A DNA stretch of 64,000 nt, taken from Marthasterias glacialis (taxonomy: Eukaryota; Echinodermata; Asteroidea; Forcipulatida; Asteriidae). The position numbers and the translations under genes were made by a program. Below, piece by piece: positions 54,501 through 55,401 of the stretch. The stretch spans positions 16,888,686-16,952,685 of the forward strand of contig OU452222.1 of NCBI GenBank assembly GCA_911728455.2, given 5' to 3'. Numbering within the stretch: the first letter of the stretch is position 1; each line of letters starts with the position of its first letter. The notes below the pieces were generated by a model. It was not told the origin of the DNA and made no database searches. It saw only the letters and a program-made list of their open reading frames with translations.

Positions 54501-55401
54501 GCGGATTTAAAACAAATCTGTGATACCCTATTAAAAAAACTGCAAAAGTTACGACAAAAACTCAACAGAATTTCTGGAACATCTGACTGGCTTCTCAAGA
54601 GATATCAAAGATGAAATAAAAGGTATTTAATTGTATTCCCAATCATTTTCTATCCTCCAAATCGATACTTTTTTAGCCCACTAGTAAAAGTGCAGCCTAC
54701 TGCCTGGGTCTACTGTTTTTTAATATTCCTTGCGAGGGAATGTTAGGCCTAGCTAAAACGCAAATTTACTGACATATAAAAGAAAATTCAAGATGGTATT
54801 TCAATTTTCATTACCTGGCCTGAACTCTCACGCATTCATGCCCAAAGGAACTAAAATGGTGTTTAGCGAGTAGCTTTGTCAAGACCATCGACACCGTTGA
54901 CGTAAAAATGGCTTATTTTTCATGATTTTGACACTTTTTATATTATTATAATCGTTCAAAATGCCCGTTCCTCTCTAGTCTGCTAGGCTCTGTATACATT
55001 CTGTCTGCCTTTCTGGACACGCCAGGATATAATTTGACCTACATTAAGGGATGTTATAAAAGTGGCAGTCTGATATGGCATTTTTGCCAACCAAAGAGCG
55101 TAACTAATGTCATGAATGAACCTTATCACTTTATTTTCACGTAACTGGTTAAACACATAGTTAGGTCAGTCATGTCAGTTGCAGAGGTGTGGAGCTAAAT
55201 CCCAAATGTGAAAGTTGCTCGACAAACAATGCTTTCTTGTCTATAAACACTCATTTTGGAAATTGAATGGCTCTTAAATAGTTCCCGTTGATACAAGCTT
55301 TGTGAAAGTCACTAAATATAAAACAGAAACTCACTTACCTCTTTATTTTCGTGGCTAAATGTGTCACAGAACAACAGCTCGATCATGTTATCGTCCGCCA
55401 T
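3280..55401 (-). CDS. VIRMA: VIRMA / virilizer homologue, 34 coding exons
   Basis: VIRMA is the large scaffold of the nuclear m6A writer complex (with WTAP, HAKAI, ZC3H13 and RBM15). It brings the METTL3-METTL14 core to mRNA, with a preference for 3' UTR and near-stop sites; fly Virilizer acts in Sex-lethal splicing. I placed 34 exons by splice sites and resemblance to vertebrate VIRMA. All phases join and the sum is 6162 nt (2053 aa, against about 1812 in human). Landmarks are MIELLFCDTFSHE near the start, ETSPSTFSLELFINNLSK (about 60-77), TDGMVLRGWY (107-116), SELLPLPLPMQ (about 1293-1303), NTSRPPSMHVDDFLAAE (about 1830-1846) and a Gly/Arg-rich C-terminus. The extra length is mostly in exon 5 and the RGG tail. 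The start is the first ATG upstream of the conserved MIELLF block. The C-terminal end is less certain because a splice donor overlaps the stop. Identity is very secure; untranslated exons are not defined. Confidence 0.97.
3676..3735 (-). mobile_element. SINE 3'-tail fragment
   Basis: AATAATAATAATTCTTATATAGCGCTTTATCAC is the reverse complement of the tail seen at 37725-37765 and 41740-41790. Confidence 0.6.
4130..4302. repeat. Dispersed GGCAATTGCCTCC-type repeat
   Basis: Contains GAGGCAATTGCCTC, then GCCCTTGCCCTTTCAAGAA. In VIRMA intron 33. Confidence 0.6.
4589..4748 (-). CDS. VIRMA: VIRMA exon 33, Gly run and Gln/Asn-rich (aa 1904-1957)
   Basis: Correct frame, set by the phase from exon 32, gives RGGRGGGGGGGG, then QWNNRQQQRPGYGN and FASRRWEGNQSR. 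The longer minus-strand ORF here is in another frame. Acceptor atgcag|GGG, donor GAG|gtaaga, ends with 2 nt. Confidence 0.92.
5148..5173. repeat. (AT)n microsatellite
   Basis: Alternating AT run followed by A-rich and T-rich tracts, VIRMA intron 32. Confidence 0.95.
5935..6064 (-). CDS. VIRMA: VIRMA exon 32, RGG-rich (aa 1861-1904)
   Basis: Acceptor ctgtag|GGG, donor GGAG|gtagga, ends with 1 nt. Gly/Arg-rich with RSGRGGG, GGQRGGFQGGRG and NNYGRRDGG. Typical RNA-contacting or methylatable RGG sequence. Confidence 0.93.
7105..7246 (-). mobile_element. Histone stem-loop repeat, copy B
   Basis: Minus strand, stem-loop at 7180-7195, same flanks as copy A including CTAGTTTACTAGT-like sequence beyond it. 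Lies in VIRMA intron 31. Confidence 0.75.
7349..7521 (-). CDS. VIRMA: VIRMA exon 31, DIFRQR block (aa 1803-1860)
   Basis: GRGYDIFRQRAQNTSRPPSM and HVDDFLAAEA are nearly identical to human VIRMA, the strongest single identifier of the gene. Acceptor ttccag|ATC lies behind a long cytosine run; donor AGA|gtaagt, phase 0. Confidence 0.98.
7762..7838 (-). CDS. VIRMA: VIRMA exon 30 (aa 1777-1803)
   Basis: 77 nt, basic: SVRRKYESLTSRSQHRFNYG. Acceptor caatag|GAG, donor ACA|gtaagt, ends with 1 nt. Accepted mainly on phase and splice sites, since the region is poorly conserved. Confidence 0.88.
8165..8640. mobile_element. TIR element, about 470 bp
   Basis: Left end GCTGCATTCGCACTCGA and right end (reverse complement) GCCGTGTTCGCATGGGAC are imperfect inverted repeats. 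The inside is full of GTTAACTTAC and GGTAAGTTAAC in both senses. No transposase ORF. In VIRMA intron 29, next to exon 29. Confidence 0.6.
8704..8822 (-). CDS. VIRMA: VIRMA exon 29 (aa 1738-1777)
   Basis: Acceptor ttacag|GTT, donor GAG|gtatac (weak), ends with 2 nt. VQCDLEELRVIYFPDLDLQA parallels human VKVDLIELSEKCCSDFDLH. Confidence 0.94.
9117..9216 (+). mobile_element. Old SINE internal fragment
   Basis: GTGCACTGCACGTTGAAGAA, CACACTTAAGAGTG and GCCACATCATCTGG equal the middle of the SINE that begins at 9239. Confidence 0.6.
9239..9545 (+). mobile_element. tRNA-Leu-like SINE
   Basis: Head GTCGTGGCCGAGCGGTTAAG (D arm of a class II tRNA), anticodon region GGACTAAAGCTC, then TTAAGCAAGACACTTAAC and a body with GTGTAATGCACGTAAAAGAA. 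Same family at 37371, 39837, 41369, 49507, 52033 and 60001. Confidence 0.85.
10266..10526 (-). CDS. VIRMA: VIRMA exon 28 (aa 1651-1737)
   Basis: 261 nt, phase 0 at both ends. Acceptor tctcag|GAA, donor ATG|gtatgt. ESLLDSISSLIQTLD and MSLLEQFNTRTVFYMGDDRL follow human DSLLDSVVGLKQML and SLQNLFNNRTAYVLADVMD. Confidence 0.95.
10885..11025. mobile_element. Palindromic MITE, GGATTTCACAAA family
   Basis: Ends GGATTTCACAAAACTAGTCC and (inverted) GGATTTCACAAAATGCAAGG. The core repeats CCTAACTTAGGA and ATAAGTTAGGACTAGTT. VIRMA intron 27. Confidence 0.85.
11608..11743. mobile_element. MITE, CTAGGTGGCAG family
   Basis: Left GACACTAGGTGGCAGTAGAC, right GTCTGCTGCCACCTAGTGTT, about 130 bp. Sister at 28710-28850, half copy at 17557-17662. 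VIRMA intron 27. Confidence 0.85.
11827..12106 (-). CDS. VIRMA: VIRMA exon 27 (aa 1557-1650)
   Basis: Acceptor ttctag|TGC, donor ATT|gtaagt, ends in phase 0. Helical: SSAFHSLFTRLQSSFHKDSS and LNVGQLKEYLMWGVE, matching human SSALHSLLKRVVSTFSKDT and INAAELKQLLQSKEE. Confidence 0.94.
12765..12832. repeat. Dispersed repeat, inverted copy of 22787-22845
   Basis: GAGAATCTTTGTTCTTTTGG and GGTTTCTTTGTGCCAG recur on the other strand at 22787-22845. The rest of VIRMA intron 26 around it (12107-13332) shows no gene. Confidence 0.6.
13333..13565 (-). CDS. VIRMA: VIRMA exon 26 (aa 1480-1557)
   Basis: Acceptor gacag|GCC sits behind a cytosine-run tract; donor ATG|gtaatc is weak. Ends with 2 nt. ISEQLANSLPGKEHMEIICC and LLMLLDYDYGFFYVK equal human LEQLSNSLPNKELMTSICD and MMFLAEHDYGLFHLK. 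Confidence 0.95.
13702..13819. mobile_element. Palindromic MITE, GGATTTCACAAA family
   Basis: Ends GGATTTCACAAAACTAG and GGATTTCACAAAGCGCTAG (inverted). Lies in VIRMA intron 25, 55 bp from an oppositely oriented sister. Confidence 0.88.
13873..13986. mobile_element. Palindromic MITE, inverted sister copy
   Basis: Reverse orientation of the 13702 copy, same ends, about 85-90% alike by eye. The two could pair into a large hairpin in the VIRMA transcript. Confidence 0.88.
14281..14386 (-). CDS. VIRMA: VIRMA exon 25 (aa 1444-1479)
   Basis: Acceptor tttcag|TTT, donor GTG|gtaggt, ends in phase 0. YSELLPWLLSLLNVVSDSPC and QECIV match human YAEIFQDLLALVRSPGDSV and QQCVEYV. Confidence 0.94.
14597..15388. 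repeat. Tandem array, about 112-bp unit, seven copies
   Basis: Unit: CTACACAGTACACAGTCAAC, CCTCCTACTGTCTGACCA, TCAATATCATCCTCTGTTGA, TTTGAATGTTAGATCACTAT, GCCAGCCTCAAAT. Single units of the same family are scattered at 43540-43755 and 44225-44310. Lies in VIRMA intron 24. Confidence 0.92.
15601..15813 (-). CDS. VIRMA: VIRMA exon 24 (aa 1373-1444)
   Basis: Acceptor attcag|ATC, donor AAG|gtaaaa, 2 nt in and 2 nt out. SLLDVLIESL and TARILTLVVYLVSQPAIKAP flank a polar loop; human has TVLDLIVEDL and TTRLLALLDALASHKACKL. Confidence 0.94.
16160..16372. mobile_element. TIR element, about 210 bp
   Basis: Left AATGACCCAATGCACGTGAC, right (inverted) CTATTGACCCCTAGCACGCA. The inner arms CCATTTTGGAAGTCAAT and ATTGACTTCCAAAATGG are also inverted. 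VIRMA intron 23. Confidence 0.7.
16457..16738. mobile_element. Foldback element with a tandemly doubled left arm
   Basis: A 78-bp unit (16457-16534) is repeated almost exactly at 16535-16612. The right arm (16692-16738) is the inverse of its core, sharing CACCGCAGCTATGGCCGCC. The 69- and 88-aa ORFs here follow the repeat and are not credible genes. Confidence 0.85.
16872..16962 (-). CDS. VIRMA: VIRMA exon 23 (aa 1343-1373)
   Basis: Acceptor gtacag|GTA; donor CAG|gtcagt is weaker than the others (C at +3). Ends with 2 nt. LQQILRRVCWQLADLAAPTA equals human IQHMLRRICVQLCDLASPTA. Confidence 0.95.
17557..17662. mobile_element. Partial MITE, CTAGGTGGCAG family
   Basis: Right end TGTCTGCTGCCACCTAGCG present, left end not clear. 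It stops about 20 nt from the donor of VIRMA exon 22. Confidence 0.65.
17682..17790 (-). CDS. VIRMA: VIRMA exon 22 (aa 1307-1343)
   Basis: Acceptor tttcag|CCT, donor ACAG|gtgagg, ends with 1 nt. ALNHRRLWSLYLLSESMQIQ follows human ALNTRKLWSMHLHVQAKL. A CTAGGTGGCAG-type element end lies about 20 nt past the donor. Confidence 0.95.
18240..18475. repeat. Dispersed repeat, inverted relative to 27000-27250
   Basis: TATTATCACACTCCCGTTGA, GCAATCTGATTGGAGGATTA and TTTCATGAAGAGCA recur inverted near 27040-27220. Another fragment is at 61395-61545. Confidence 0.8.
18577..18650 (+). mobile_element. tRNA-like SINE head fragment
   Basis: GATAGCTCAGTTGGTAGAGC is a good D arm and box A, but the T arm is missing, so it is not a functional tRNA. 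Confidence 0.55.
18717..18925. mobile_element. MITE, CAATTTCATAAAGCTG family
   Basis: Left GGGGCCAATTTCATAAAGCT, right CTTTATGGAATTGAGCCC (inverted ends); TGCTTAGCAAATTTCTCTGC inside. Same family at 21645, 28416 and 30670. Confidence 0.8.
19480..21165. repeat. 24-bp minisatellite, about 70 units
   Basis: Unit AACACTGGAGCCTAGGGCCT plus four variable bases (GCGA, ACTG, ACAG and so on). The outer zones carry GTGCC in place of GAGCC. Because 24 is a multiple of 3, long pseudo-ORFs arise on both strands. Lies in VIRMA intron 21, 1.9 kb before the GPCR. Confidence 0.95.
21645..21840. mobile_element. MITE, CAATTTCATAAAGCTG family
   Basis: GGGCCCAATTTCTTAAACCT to GATGAAATTGGGCCC. Close sister of 18717-18925. 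Confidence 0.8.
21841..22130. mobile_element. Related MITE, longer variant
   Basis: GGGCCCAGTTTCACAGAGCT at the left and GCAGTGCTATGACATTGGCC at the right, abutting the previous element directly. Confidence 0.65.
22255..22438. repeat. Dispersed GGCAATTGCCTCC-type repeat
   Basis: GGCCTGATTGCCTTGTTCTT, GAAAGGGCAAGGGCACCAAG to GGAGGCAATTGCCTCC. This is the empty-site equivalent of 45966-46300. Confidence 0.7.
23053..24024 (+). CDS. Intronless class A GPCR nested in VIRMA intron 21
   Basis: A 323-residue seven-helix receptor in one exon, opposite to the host gene. TM1 has the GN motif (N22), TM2 LALADSLY (D50), TM4 W134 and W140, TM5 P189, TM6 a Pro (P247), and TM7 NPILY (285-289); C305 and C307 could be palmitoylated. 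N78 is a glycosylation sequon. Odd points: DRY is replaced by ECY (112-114), position 3.25 is Leu 88 instead of the disulphide Cys, loop 2 has no Cys, CWxP is replaced by LISP, and the N-terminus is about nine residues. This fits the fast-evolving, lineage-specific rhodopsin-like receptors of echinoderms. The ligand is unknown. A 5' coding exon is not excluded, but ATG 23053 precedes TM1 directly. Confidence 0.9.
   Translation: MSPSSVLLYTEEIICSLGFIGNLLVSVTILRAKSLHHLTNYLILNLALADSLYLLSTVFDPWVKWTNAGSNLRVEKDNATMDVGHVTLQLLMHVQYSLIGTSTCSIALVTFECYMGIVYPLQHMTYFRRRRVVWLLLTVWLTPFLLELPATVVYIFLPPTEYAVFPSADNQPWLWLFPLISSGILYLVPVVTLIGMYARILQNLGNHARILTRQGIVGPPQELNRAHHKVARTLILVTAACIILISPTKIICVYLTAQAPRSNPRTKQVLLQLSFLLSAMNSAINPILYALKYKLMRRAFRAMICPCVGSRTVDSTESGSELQ
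24157..24163 (+). promoter_or_regulatory. Candidate polyadenylation signal of the GPCR
   Basis: AATAAA about 135 nt past the receptor stop codon. Confidence 0.35.
24513..24855 (-). mobile_element. TIR repeat, about 340 bp, inverted copy of 43160-43508
   Basis: Ends TTAACCCTACTACT and AGTAGGAGGGTTA. The inside shares GGAACGATCCTCACAAGACT-like and GTGTTGATATCAA-like blocks with the copy at 43160. Lies past the GPCR gene. Confidence 0.8.
26030..26440. repeat. Two short degenerate tandem patches
   Basis: First, units like TTGGACTTTGGCTGAGTGTG (26060-26250). Second, three 46-bp units with GGAGTATGATGGGTTGTGTA (26328-26440). No ORF of note. Confidence 0.65.
26529..26612 (+). mobile_element. Diverged histone stem-loop repeat
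   Basis: GTTCTTTTCAGAAC stem-loop at 26580-26593. It is preceded by hairpin GATCAG-AGCACA-CTGATC joined to GAAACGTT, and followed by GAGAGATT. Confidence 0.6.
26925..27420. repeat. Dispersed repeat, inverted partner of 18050-18475
   Basis: Contains TAATCCTCCAATCAGATTGC, TCAACGGGAGTGTGATAATA and the GCGTCTGCGTCCCATATTCC block (18110-18130 in the other copy). Related sequence AAAAAGCACGGTTTATGACG also occurs at 61450. Confidence 0.75.
27613..27749 (-). CDS. VIRMA: VIRMA exon 21 (aa 1261-1306)
   Basis: Acceptor caccag|GAA, donor GAG|gtaagg, ends in phase 0. ANSSWTVMLKEVLKYI and LTVLSELLPLPLPMQAQE are among the best matches to human VIRMA. The 9.8 kb nested-gene intron follows. Confidence 0.97.
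28416..28612. mobile_element. MITE, CAATTTCATAGAGCTG family
   Basis: GGGGCCAATTTCATAGAGCT to AGCTCTATGAAATTGGACCC, clear inverted ends, in VIRMA intron 20. Confidence 0.85.
28710..28850. mobile_element. MITE, CTAGGTGGCAG family
   Basis: Left GACAGTAGGTGGCAAGCAGA, right TGTCTGCTGCCACCTAGTGT. VIRMA intron 20. Confidence 0.85.
29085..29864. mobile_element. TIR element, about 780 bp, AATAGACCGATTGCG ends
   Basis: Left AATAGACCGATTGCGGGACC and right (inverted) AATAGACCGATTGCGCGACC; the inner CACGTGACCTATTGTGGGT is also in both arms. The 147-aa ORF inside looks non-coding. A truncated sister lies at 53300-53890. Confidence 0.88.
30025..30193 (-). CDS. VIRMA: VIRMA exon 20 (aa 1205-1261)
   Basis: Acceptor cgctag|TTC, donor GAAG|gtgagt, ends with 1 nt. 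LPLHTVLCSVPSSIIMPTEA and QADIIDILLSYTV match human VTLHMLLCSIPLS and QNDIIDILLTFTQ. Parts of this exon are duplicated in the neighbouring intron at 31231-31477. Confidence 0.96.
30429..30575 (-). CDS. VIRMA: VIRMA exon 19 (aa 1156-1204)
   Basis: 147 nt, phase 0 at both ends. Acceptor tgtcag|AGA, donor CAG|gtagat. LLRPWQQ and LQLIKVMLSELLASGSVQ follow human LTQPWRL and LLKTMLTELLRGGSFE. Confidence 0.95.
30670..30852. mobile_element. MITE, CAATTTCATGGAGCTG family
   Basis: AGATCAATTTCATGGAGCTG to AGCAGCTCTATGGAATAGGG, in VIRMA intron 18. Confidence 0.75.
31231..31477. repeat. Rearranged duplicate of VIRMA exon 20 and flanks
   Basis: 31231-31391 repeats 30118-30276 in the same orientation. 31387-31477 repeats about 29965-30053 in reverse. 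The join is at CTTGA, present in both sources. The copy is nearly identical and cannot form an exon because its parts point opposite ways. Confidence 0.93.
31574..31594. repeat. Poly(G) run
   Basis: About 21 uninterrupted G in VIRMA intron 18. Confidence 0.9.
31862..31947 (-). CDS. VIRMA: VIRMA exon 18 (aa 1127-1155)
   Basis: Acceptor ccccag|ATC, donor AAG|gtaagg, ends in phase 0. QQMDLQYKLSVIQLYSSSSM equals human QQKDLKWNLAVIQLFSAEGM. Confidence 0.96.
32440..32590 (+). mobile_element. tRNA-derived SINE, worn
   Basis: GGGTTCCAATCCCACCAGAG (T arm) followed by TGTGGAATTTTTTCCCCGCA. A similar head is at 47020-47135. Confidence 0.5.
33076..33267 (-). CDS. VIRMA: VIRMA exon 17 (aa 1063-1127)
   Basis: Acceptor aacgcag|CCT, donor GGAG|gtaaga, ends with 1 nt. 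LSKWLSPIEGVKLDSSCIGK and TCLRVLRQLACAPEDMQSGG track human LGKWLEPLKNLRFEINCI and ALRVLCNVACPPPP. Confidence 0.95.
34285..34490 (-). mobile_element. Tail half of the composite SINE at 49507
   Basis: On minus: GGATGATACCCAAGCCTACA, GGGGGTTACCCTGTTTCAGC and GCCAGTAAGCC in reverse, without the tRNA head. VIRMA intron 16. Confidence 0.8.
34590..34745. repeat. GGCC-rich dispersed repeat
   Basis: Three repeats of TTGGCCAGCATGCCCTT-like sequence beside GAGGCCATTGGCCTC. Distant relative of the 4130 and 22255 family. Confidence 0.5.
34789..34938 (-). CDS. VIRMA: VIRMA exon 16 (aa 1013-1063)
   Basis: Acceptor ttacag|AGC, donor CCAG|gtaaga, ends with 1 nt. Contains SPSKARKTASHGYAAQILAC, compare human KSKKSVAYNYACILILV, then a short helix ending LELCSYGDPG. 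Confidence 0.93.
35791..36123 (-). CDS. VIRMA: VIRMA exon 15 (aa 902-1013)
   Basis: 333 nt; acceptor taccag|GTC, donor AAAGG|gtatag, 1 nt in and 1 nt out. Helical: LLQQLGLQLLYSMATLQYID and LYSISFTTVGRTALALVFTM, the latter matching human LYLITFNPVGRSAVGHVFSL. Confidence 0.95.
36295..36425 (-). mobile_element. Possible tRNA-like SINE fragment
   Basis: TAAACCAGGGTCCTAGAGGT and CACTACGCCAATCCGACCAC look like T arm and D arm on the minus strand. VIRMA intron 14. Confidence 0.35.
36748..36860 (-). CDS. VIRMA: VIRMA exon 14 (aa 864-902)
   Basis: Acceptor tcacag|AAA, donor AAAG|gtaaaa, ends with 1 nt. LLESVLVLISCPATSGHES parallels human LELVTLLLSIPVTSAHPG. Confidence 0.94.
37371..37798 (+). mobile_element. 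tRNA-Leu-like SINE, nearly complete
   Basis: CTCGAGCTCTGGTGTTTCTG, GGGTTCGAGTCCCGGTCGTG, body GGACGTAAAGCCGTCGGTCC and tail GTGCTATATAAGACCTGCGT then (ATT)n. The tail touches the donor of VIRMA exon 13. Confidence 0.9.
37802..37902 (-). CDS. VIRMA: VIRMA exon 13 (aa 831-864)
   Basis: Acceptor ttccag|GTA, donor AAG|gtgaga, ends with 2 nt. VQPPIKAFPTTAKVTGPP is nearly human (QQPVKSFPTMARITGPP). The ATT-rich tail of a SINE begins right after this donor. Confidence 0.96.
38327..38579. mobile_element. TIR element, about 250 bp, ends next to exon 12
   Basis: Left ATTCATTAAGCCCCGCCCCC with GACCAATCACAGC; right (inverted) CAATAGACCGACCCGTTAAG with TTGACCAATCACAGC. The right end is about 20 nt into VIRMA intron 12. 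Confidence 0.8.
38598..38835 (-). CDS. VIRMA: VIRMA exon 12 (aa 751-830)
   Basis: Acceptor ttgcag|TAT, donor CTT|gtaagt, ends in phase 0. The first two thirds are Ser/Pro/Asp-rich and poorly conserved. The end, SSADLETIIGCLQDICTVLR, aligns with human EGEIERLINLLEEVFHLME. A TIR element ends about 20 nt inside the next intron. Confidence 0.94.
39250..39415. mobile_element. Foldback repeat, TTATGAATGGGAATAAA family
   Basis: Arms AGTTGTTTAAACACAGTG, GGCCTGGTTCTTGATA and their inverses flank a 24-bp centre (TTACCTCGACTTTGACTCGG region). Related to 43753-43912. Confidence 0.85.
39837..39963 (+). mobile_element. tRNA-Leu-like SINE, 3'-truncated
   Basis: GTCGTGGCCGAACAGATTAG, GGTTCGAGTCCC (then a short repeat of GTTCGAGTC) and AAGCAAGACACTTAACCATT. 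Stops at TGCTGCAT. Confidence 0.85.
40240..40462 (-). CDS. VIRMA: VIRMA exon 11 (aa 677-751)
   Basis: Acceptor atgcag|CTC, donor CAG|gtgaga, 2 nt in and 2 nt out. LVKLLLSEQTVRVVQAVTAL and LLKKIHVYETL follow the human LELILLDQTVRVV block. The upstream minus-strand ORF near 40821-41054 is not part of the message. Confidence 0.95.
40553..40648. mobile_element. Head-to-head pair of histone stem-loop repeats
   Basis: One arm reads the stem-loop on minus (40576-40591, one mismatch), the other on plus (40606-40621, exact). AAATCTCTTTTGGGAGGAGT borders both ends, making an almost perfect 95-bp palindrome. Confidence 0.75.
41369..41795 (+). mobile_element. tRNA-Leu-like SINE, full length
   Basis: GTCGTGGCCGAGCGGGTAAG, GGACTCAAGCTC (CAA anticodon position), GGTTCGAGTCCCGGTCATGA; body and (ATT)n tail complete, about 420 bp. 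VIRMA intron 10. Confidence 0.92.
41835..41916 (-). CDS. VIRMA: VIRMA exon 10 (aa 650-677)
   Basis: Acceptor gacacag|GAC, donor AAGG|gtaagt, ends with 1 nt. LMALLFGSHMASSMKLMALK matches human FELLFADHVSSSLKLNAFK. Confidence 0.95.
42020..42135 (-). mobile_element. SINE-like variant fragment
   Basis: Minus strand GTGAGGGCAGAGATGGTTCA and CCAAGGGTGCTGAG. Resembles 44796-44890 and the GTGAGGGCAGAGATTG motif at 60012 and 60137. Confidence 0.5.
42655..42770 (-). mobile_element. tRNA-Leu-like SINE head
   Basis: Reverse of GTGTCCTTGAGCAAGACACT with a worn tRNA region including GGACTCAAGTTC. VIRMA intron 9. Confidence 0.7.
42894..43122 (-). CDS. VIRMA: VIRMA exon 9 (aa 573-649)
   Basis: Acceptor aaacag|ATG, donor TTG|gtaggt, ends in phase 0. 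RWVGALEPLIALI opens the helical body, and MGQPIAVNTRQLKAGMRMV equals human RQPIALNVRQLKAGTKLV. Confidence 0.96.
43160..43508 (+). mobile_element. TIR repeat, about 345 bp
   Basis: Ends TAACCCTCCTACTT and AAGTAGGAGGGTTA are perfect inverted repeats. Repeated CCATTCAAAACCA motifs inside. In VIRMA intron 8, close to exon 9. Confidence 0.82.
43540..43757. repeat. Isolated units of the 112-bp satellite family
   Basis: Two diverged units with GCCAGCCTGC, GCATCTACACAGTCAACCCT and CTATCTGACCATTCTAGAGC. Another unit is at 44225-44310. Confidence 0.75.
43753..43912. mobile_element. Foldback repeat with 70-bp arms
   Basis: TTATGAATAAGGGAATAAAG, TTTTTAACTATTGTTTAAAA and GGGGCCTGGTGGCC are mirrored on the other side of a 10-bp loop, GATAATTATT. 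VIRMA intron 8. Confidence 0.92.
44311..44567. mobile_element. Non-autonomous hAT-like element with 8-bp TSD
   Basis: 257 bp; TIRs start CAAAGATTATAGAG, then GCCGTAGGCGCAAG and TGGGGAACT (two mismatches in about 38 bp). Flanked on both sides by GTACACAC (44303-44310, 44568-44575). The 8-bp duplication and YARNG-type end fit the hAT superfamily. Inserted into a unit of the 112-bp satellite family. Confidence 0.92.
45284..45414 (-). CDS. VIRMA: VIRMA exon 8 (aa 530-573)
   Basis: Acceptor ttccag|ACC, donor GAG|gtaaaa, ends with 2 nt. Encodes TYPSMFSIPQDQTKLPKASE followed by a short helix-like LLDVIKEHQDKEYGPR. Confidence 0.92.
45556..45632 (-). mobile_element. tRNA-like sequence, probably SINE-derived
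   Basis: Minus strand TATAGCTCAGTTGGTAGAGC and GGTTCAAATCCCACTCCAG make good A and B boxes, but the anticodon stem does not pair, so it is not called a tRNA gene. Confidence 0.5.
45821..45904 (-). CDS. VIRMA: VIRMA exon 7 (aa 502-529)
   Basis: 84 nt, phase 0 at both ends, so it could be skipped in frame. Encodes EPWPDIVTFNSFQVELVPLM, parallel to the human segment ending RELVPLLYF. Confidence 0.93.
45966..46300. mobile_element. GGCAATTGCCTCC repeat interrupted by a TIR element
   Basis: The host halves (45966-46082 and 46259-46300) together match 22255-22435 reversed at GGCAA/TTGCC. Confidence 0.8.
46083..46258. mobile_element. Nested TIR element, TAGACCTTTATCATG ends
   Basis: 176 bp; left TAGACCTTTATCATGGTGC with GCCATCTTG, right (inverted) TAGACCTTTATCATGCTGCC with ACCATCTTG. 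Cut cleanly into the older repeat. Confidence 0.88.
46748..46869 (-). CDS. VIRMA: VIRMA exon 6 (aa 461-501)
   Basis: Acceptor tccacag|ACG, donor ACG|gtatgt, ends in phase 0. Encodes an acidic block with YEEISDEEGLDEVGSLDEL, corresponding to human YEQISSDEDGIADLE. Confidence 0.95.
47020..47135 (+). mobile_element. tRNA-derived SINE fragment
   Basis: GTCGTGGGTTCGAATTCCAC, CCGAGGAATACGCCTGTGGA, then TATACAGTGCTTAACAC. VIRMA intron 5. Confidence 0.55.
47328..47482. mobile_element. TIR element, AATAGACC ends
   Basis: GAATAGACCGAGCATCTTAT at the left; GTGATTGGTTAATAAGTTAG and GGATTGGTCTATTG at the right, kin of 38327-38579. VIRMA intron 5. Confidence 0.7.
47648..47715. mobile_element. Degenerate palindromic stem-loop repeat
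   Basis: TAATCTCTTTTGAG on the left and GTTCTTTTCAGACCCACCAC then AGAAGAGATT on the right: a worn copy of the palindromic form. Confidence 0.5.
48009..48917 (-). CDS. VIRMA: VIRMA exon 5, long low-complexity exon (aa 158-460)
   Basis: At 909 nt this is by far the longest coding exon. Acceptor caacag|CT, donor GAAG|gtaagg, 2 nt in and 1 nt out. It has three compositional parts: a Pro-rich start, a Trp/Glu/Asp-rich stretch with a Trp about every ten residues (WEHGDTWETTDTWEP), and an Arg/Ser/Asp-rich stretch (SRRRRERRRGDSPRRD). GPRTPPGEP resembles the human GPRTPPGPP motif at the same place. Vertebrate VIRMA is mostly acidic here. Probably disordered. Confidence 0.95.
49507..49840 (+). mobile_element. 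Composite SINE: tRNA-Leu-like head with a different body
   Basis: Head GTCGTGGCCGAGTGGTTAGT, GGACTCAAGCTCCGGTGGCT, GGTTCGAGTCCCGATCATGA. After ACACTTAACCATAATTGCTC the body changes to GGTAGAGCCTTCTGCTCTAC and GTTACCCTGTTTCAGCCC. Ends in A-rich AAAAAGC repeats. Confidence 0.85.
49965..50107. mobile_element. TIR element, AATAGACC ends, next to exon 4
   Basis: Left TTGATCGATTCCATTAAGCC with CCACCC; right (inverted) CAATAGACCGATCCATTAAG with CCCCGCCC. The right end is 25 nt inside VIRMA intron 4. Confidence 0.82.
50133..50292 (-). CDS. VIRMA: VIRMA exon 4 (aa 105-157)
   Basis: Acceptor tttcag|GTG, donor CGG|gtgagt, ends with 1 nt. Encodes PTDGMVLRGWYHKVTVAIYG, equal to the human TDGLVLRGWYNCLTLAIYG block, then a proline run (ASPPPPPPPK) also present in human. 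The end of a TIR element (49965-50107) lies 25 nt inside the following intron. Confidence 0.96.
50905..51560. mobile_element. TIR element with GGGTACCCG motifs
   Basis: Left AAGCCTGTGACGAATGCCTG and GGGTACATGGGTACCTG; right (inverted) AAGCCTGTGCATCTACGGGT and GGGTACCCAG. About 650 bp, no transposase-like ORF. VIRMA intron 3. Confidence 0.7.
51829..51964 (-). CDS. VIRMA: VIRMA exon 3 (aa 59-104)
   Basis: Acceptor atgcag|GGA, donor AAG|gtaagt, ends in phase 0. Encodes ETSPSTFSLELFINNLSK and FEKLGSLDYVDNSKIQF. This is one of the best-conserved parts of the N-terminal domain. Confidence 0.96.
52033..52345 (+). mobile_element. tRNA-derived SINE, diverged head
   Basis: GTCGTGGCCAAGCGGTCTAG, GGGTTCAAATCCTGGCCTGG, then the family body (TTGAGCAAGACACTTAAG, GGACGTTAAGCCGTAGGTCC, TTTACCCCGGTGTTTCTGGC). 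VIRMA intron 2. Confidence 0.87.
53032..53144 (-). CDS. VIRMA: VIRMA exon 2 (aa 22-59)
   Basis: Acceptor ttgtag|GAG, donor GG|gtaaga, ending with 2 nt of a codon. Encodes VQFPWPVCVSEVRVIPRAT, matching the VRFPCVVYINEVRVIPPG strand-rich start of the virilizer N-terminal domain. Confidence 0.95.
53300..53890. mobile_element. Truncated copy of the 29085 element
   Basis: CATCACGTGACCTATTGTGT, TGACCGACAGAGTCACACCA and AGAACGTTGGAAAAGTGAGC run collinear with 29120-29690. The outer TIRs are lost. VIRMA intron 1. Confidence 0.85.
55339..55401 (-). CDS. VIRMA: VIRMA exon 1 (aa 1-21)
   Basis: Starts MADDNMIELLFCDTFSHENK and ends at donor GAG|gtaagt in phase 0. The second Met lies just before the conserved ELLFCDTF block. 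The start lies in the context AACATGGCGGAC, which resembles a YY1 site and is common at TATA-less promoters. Confidence 0.95.
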
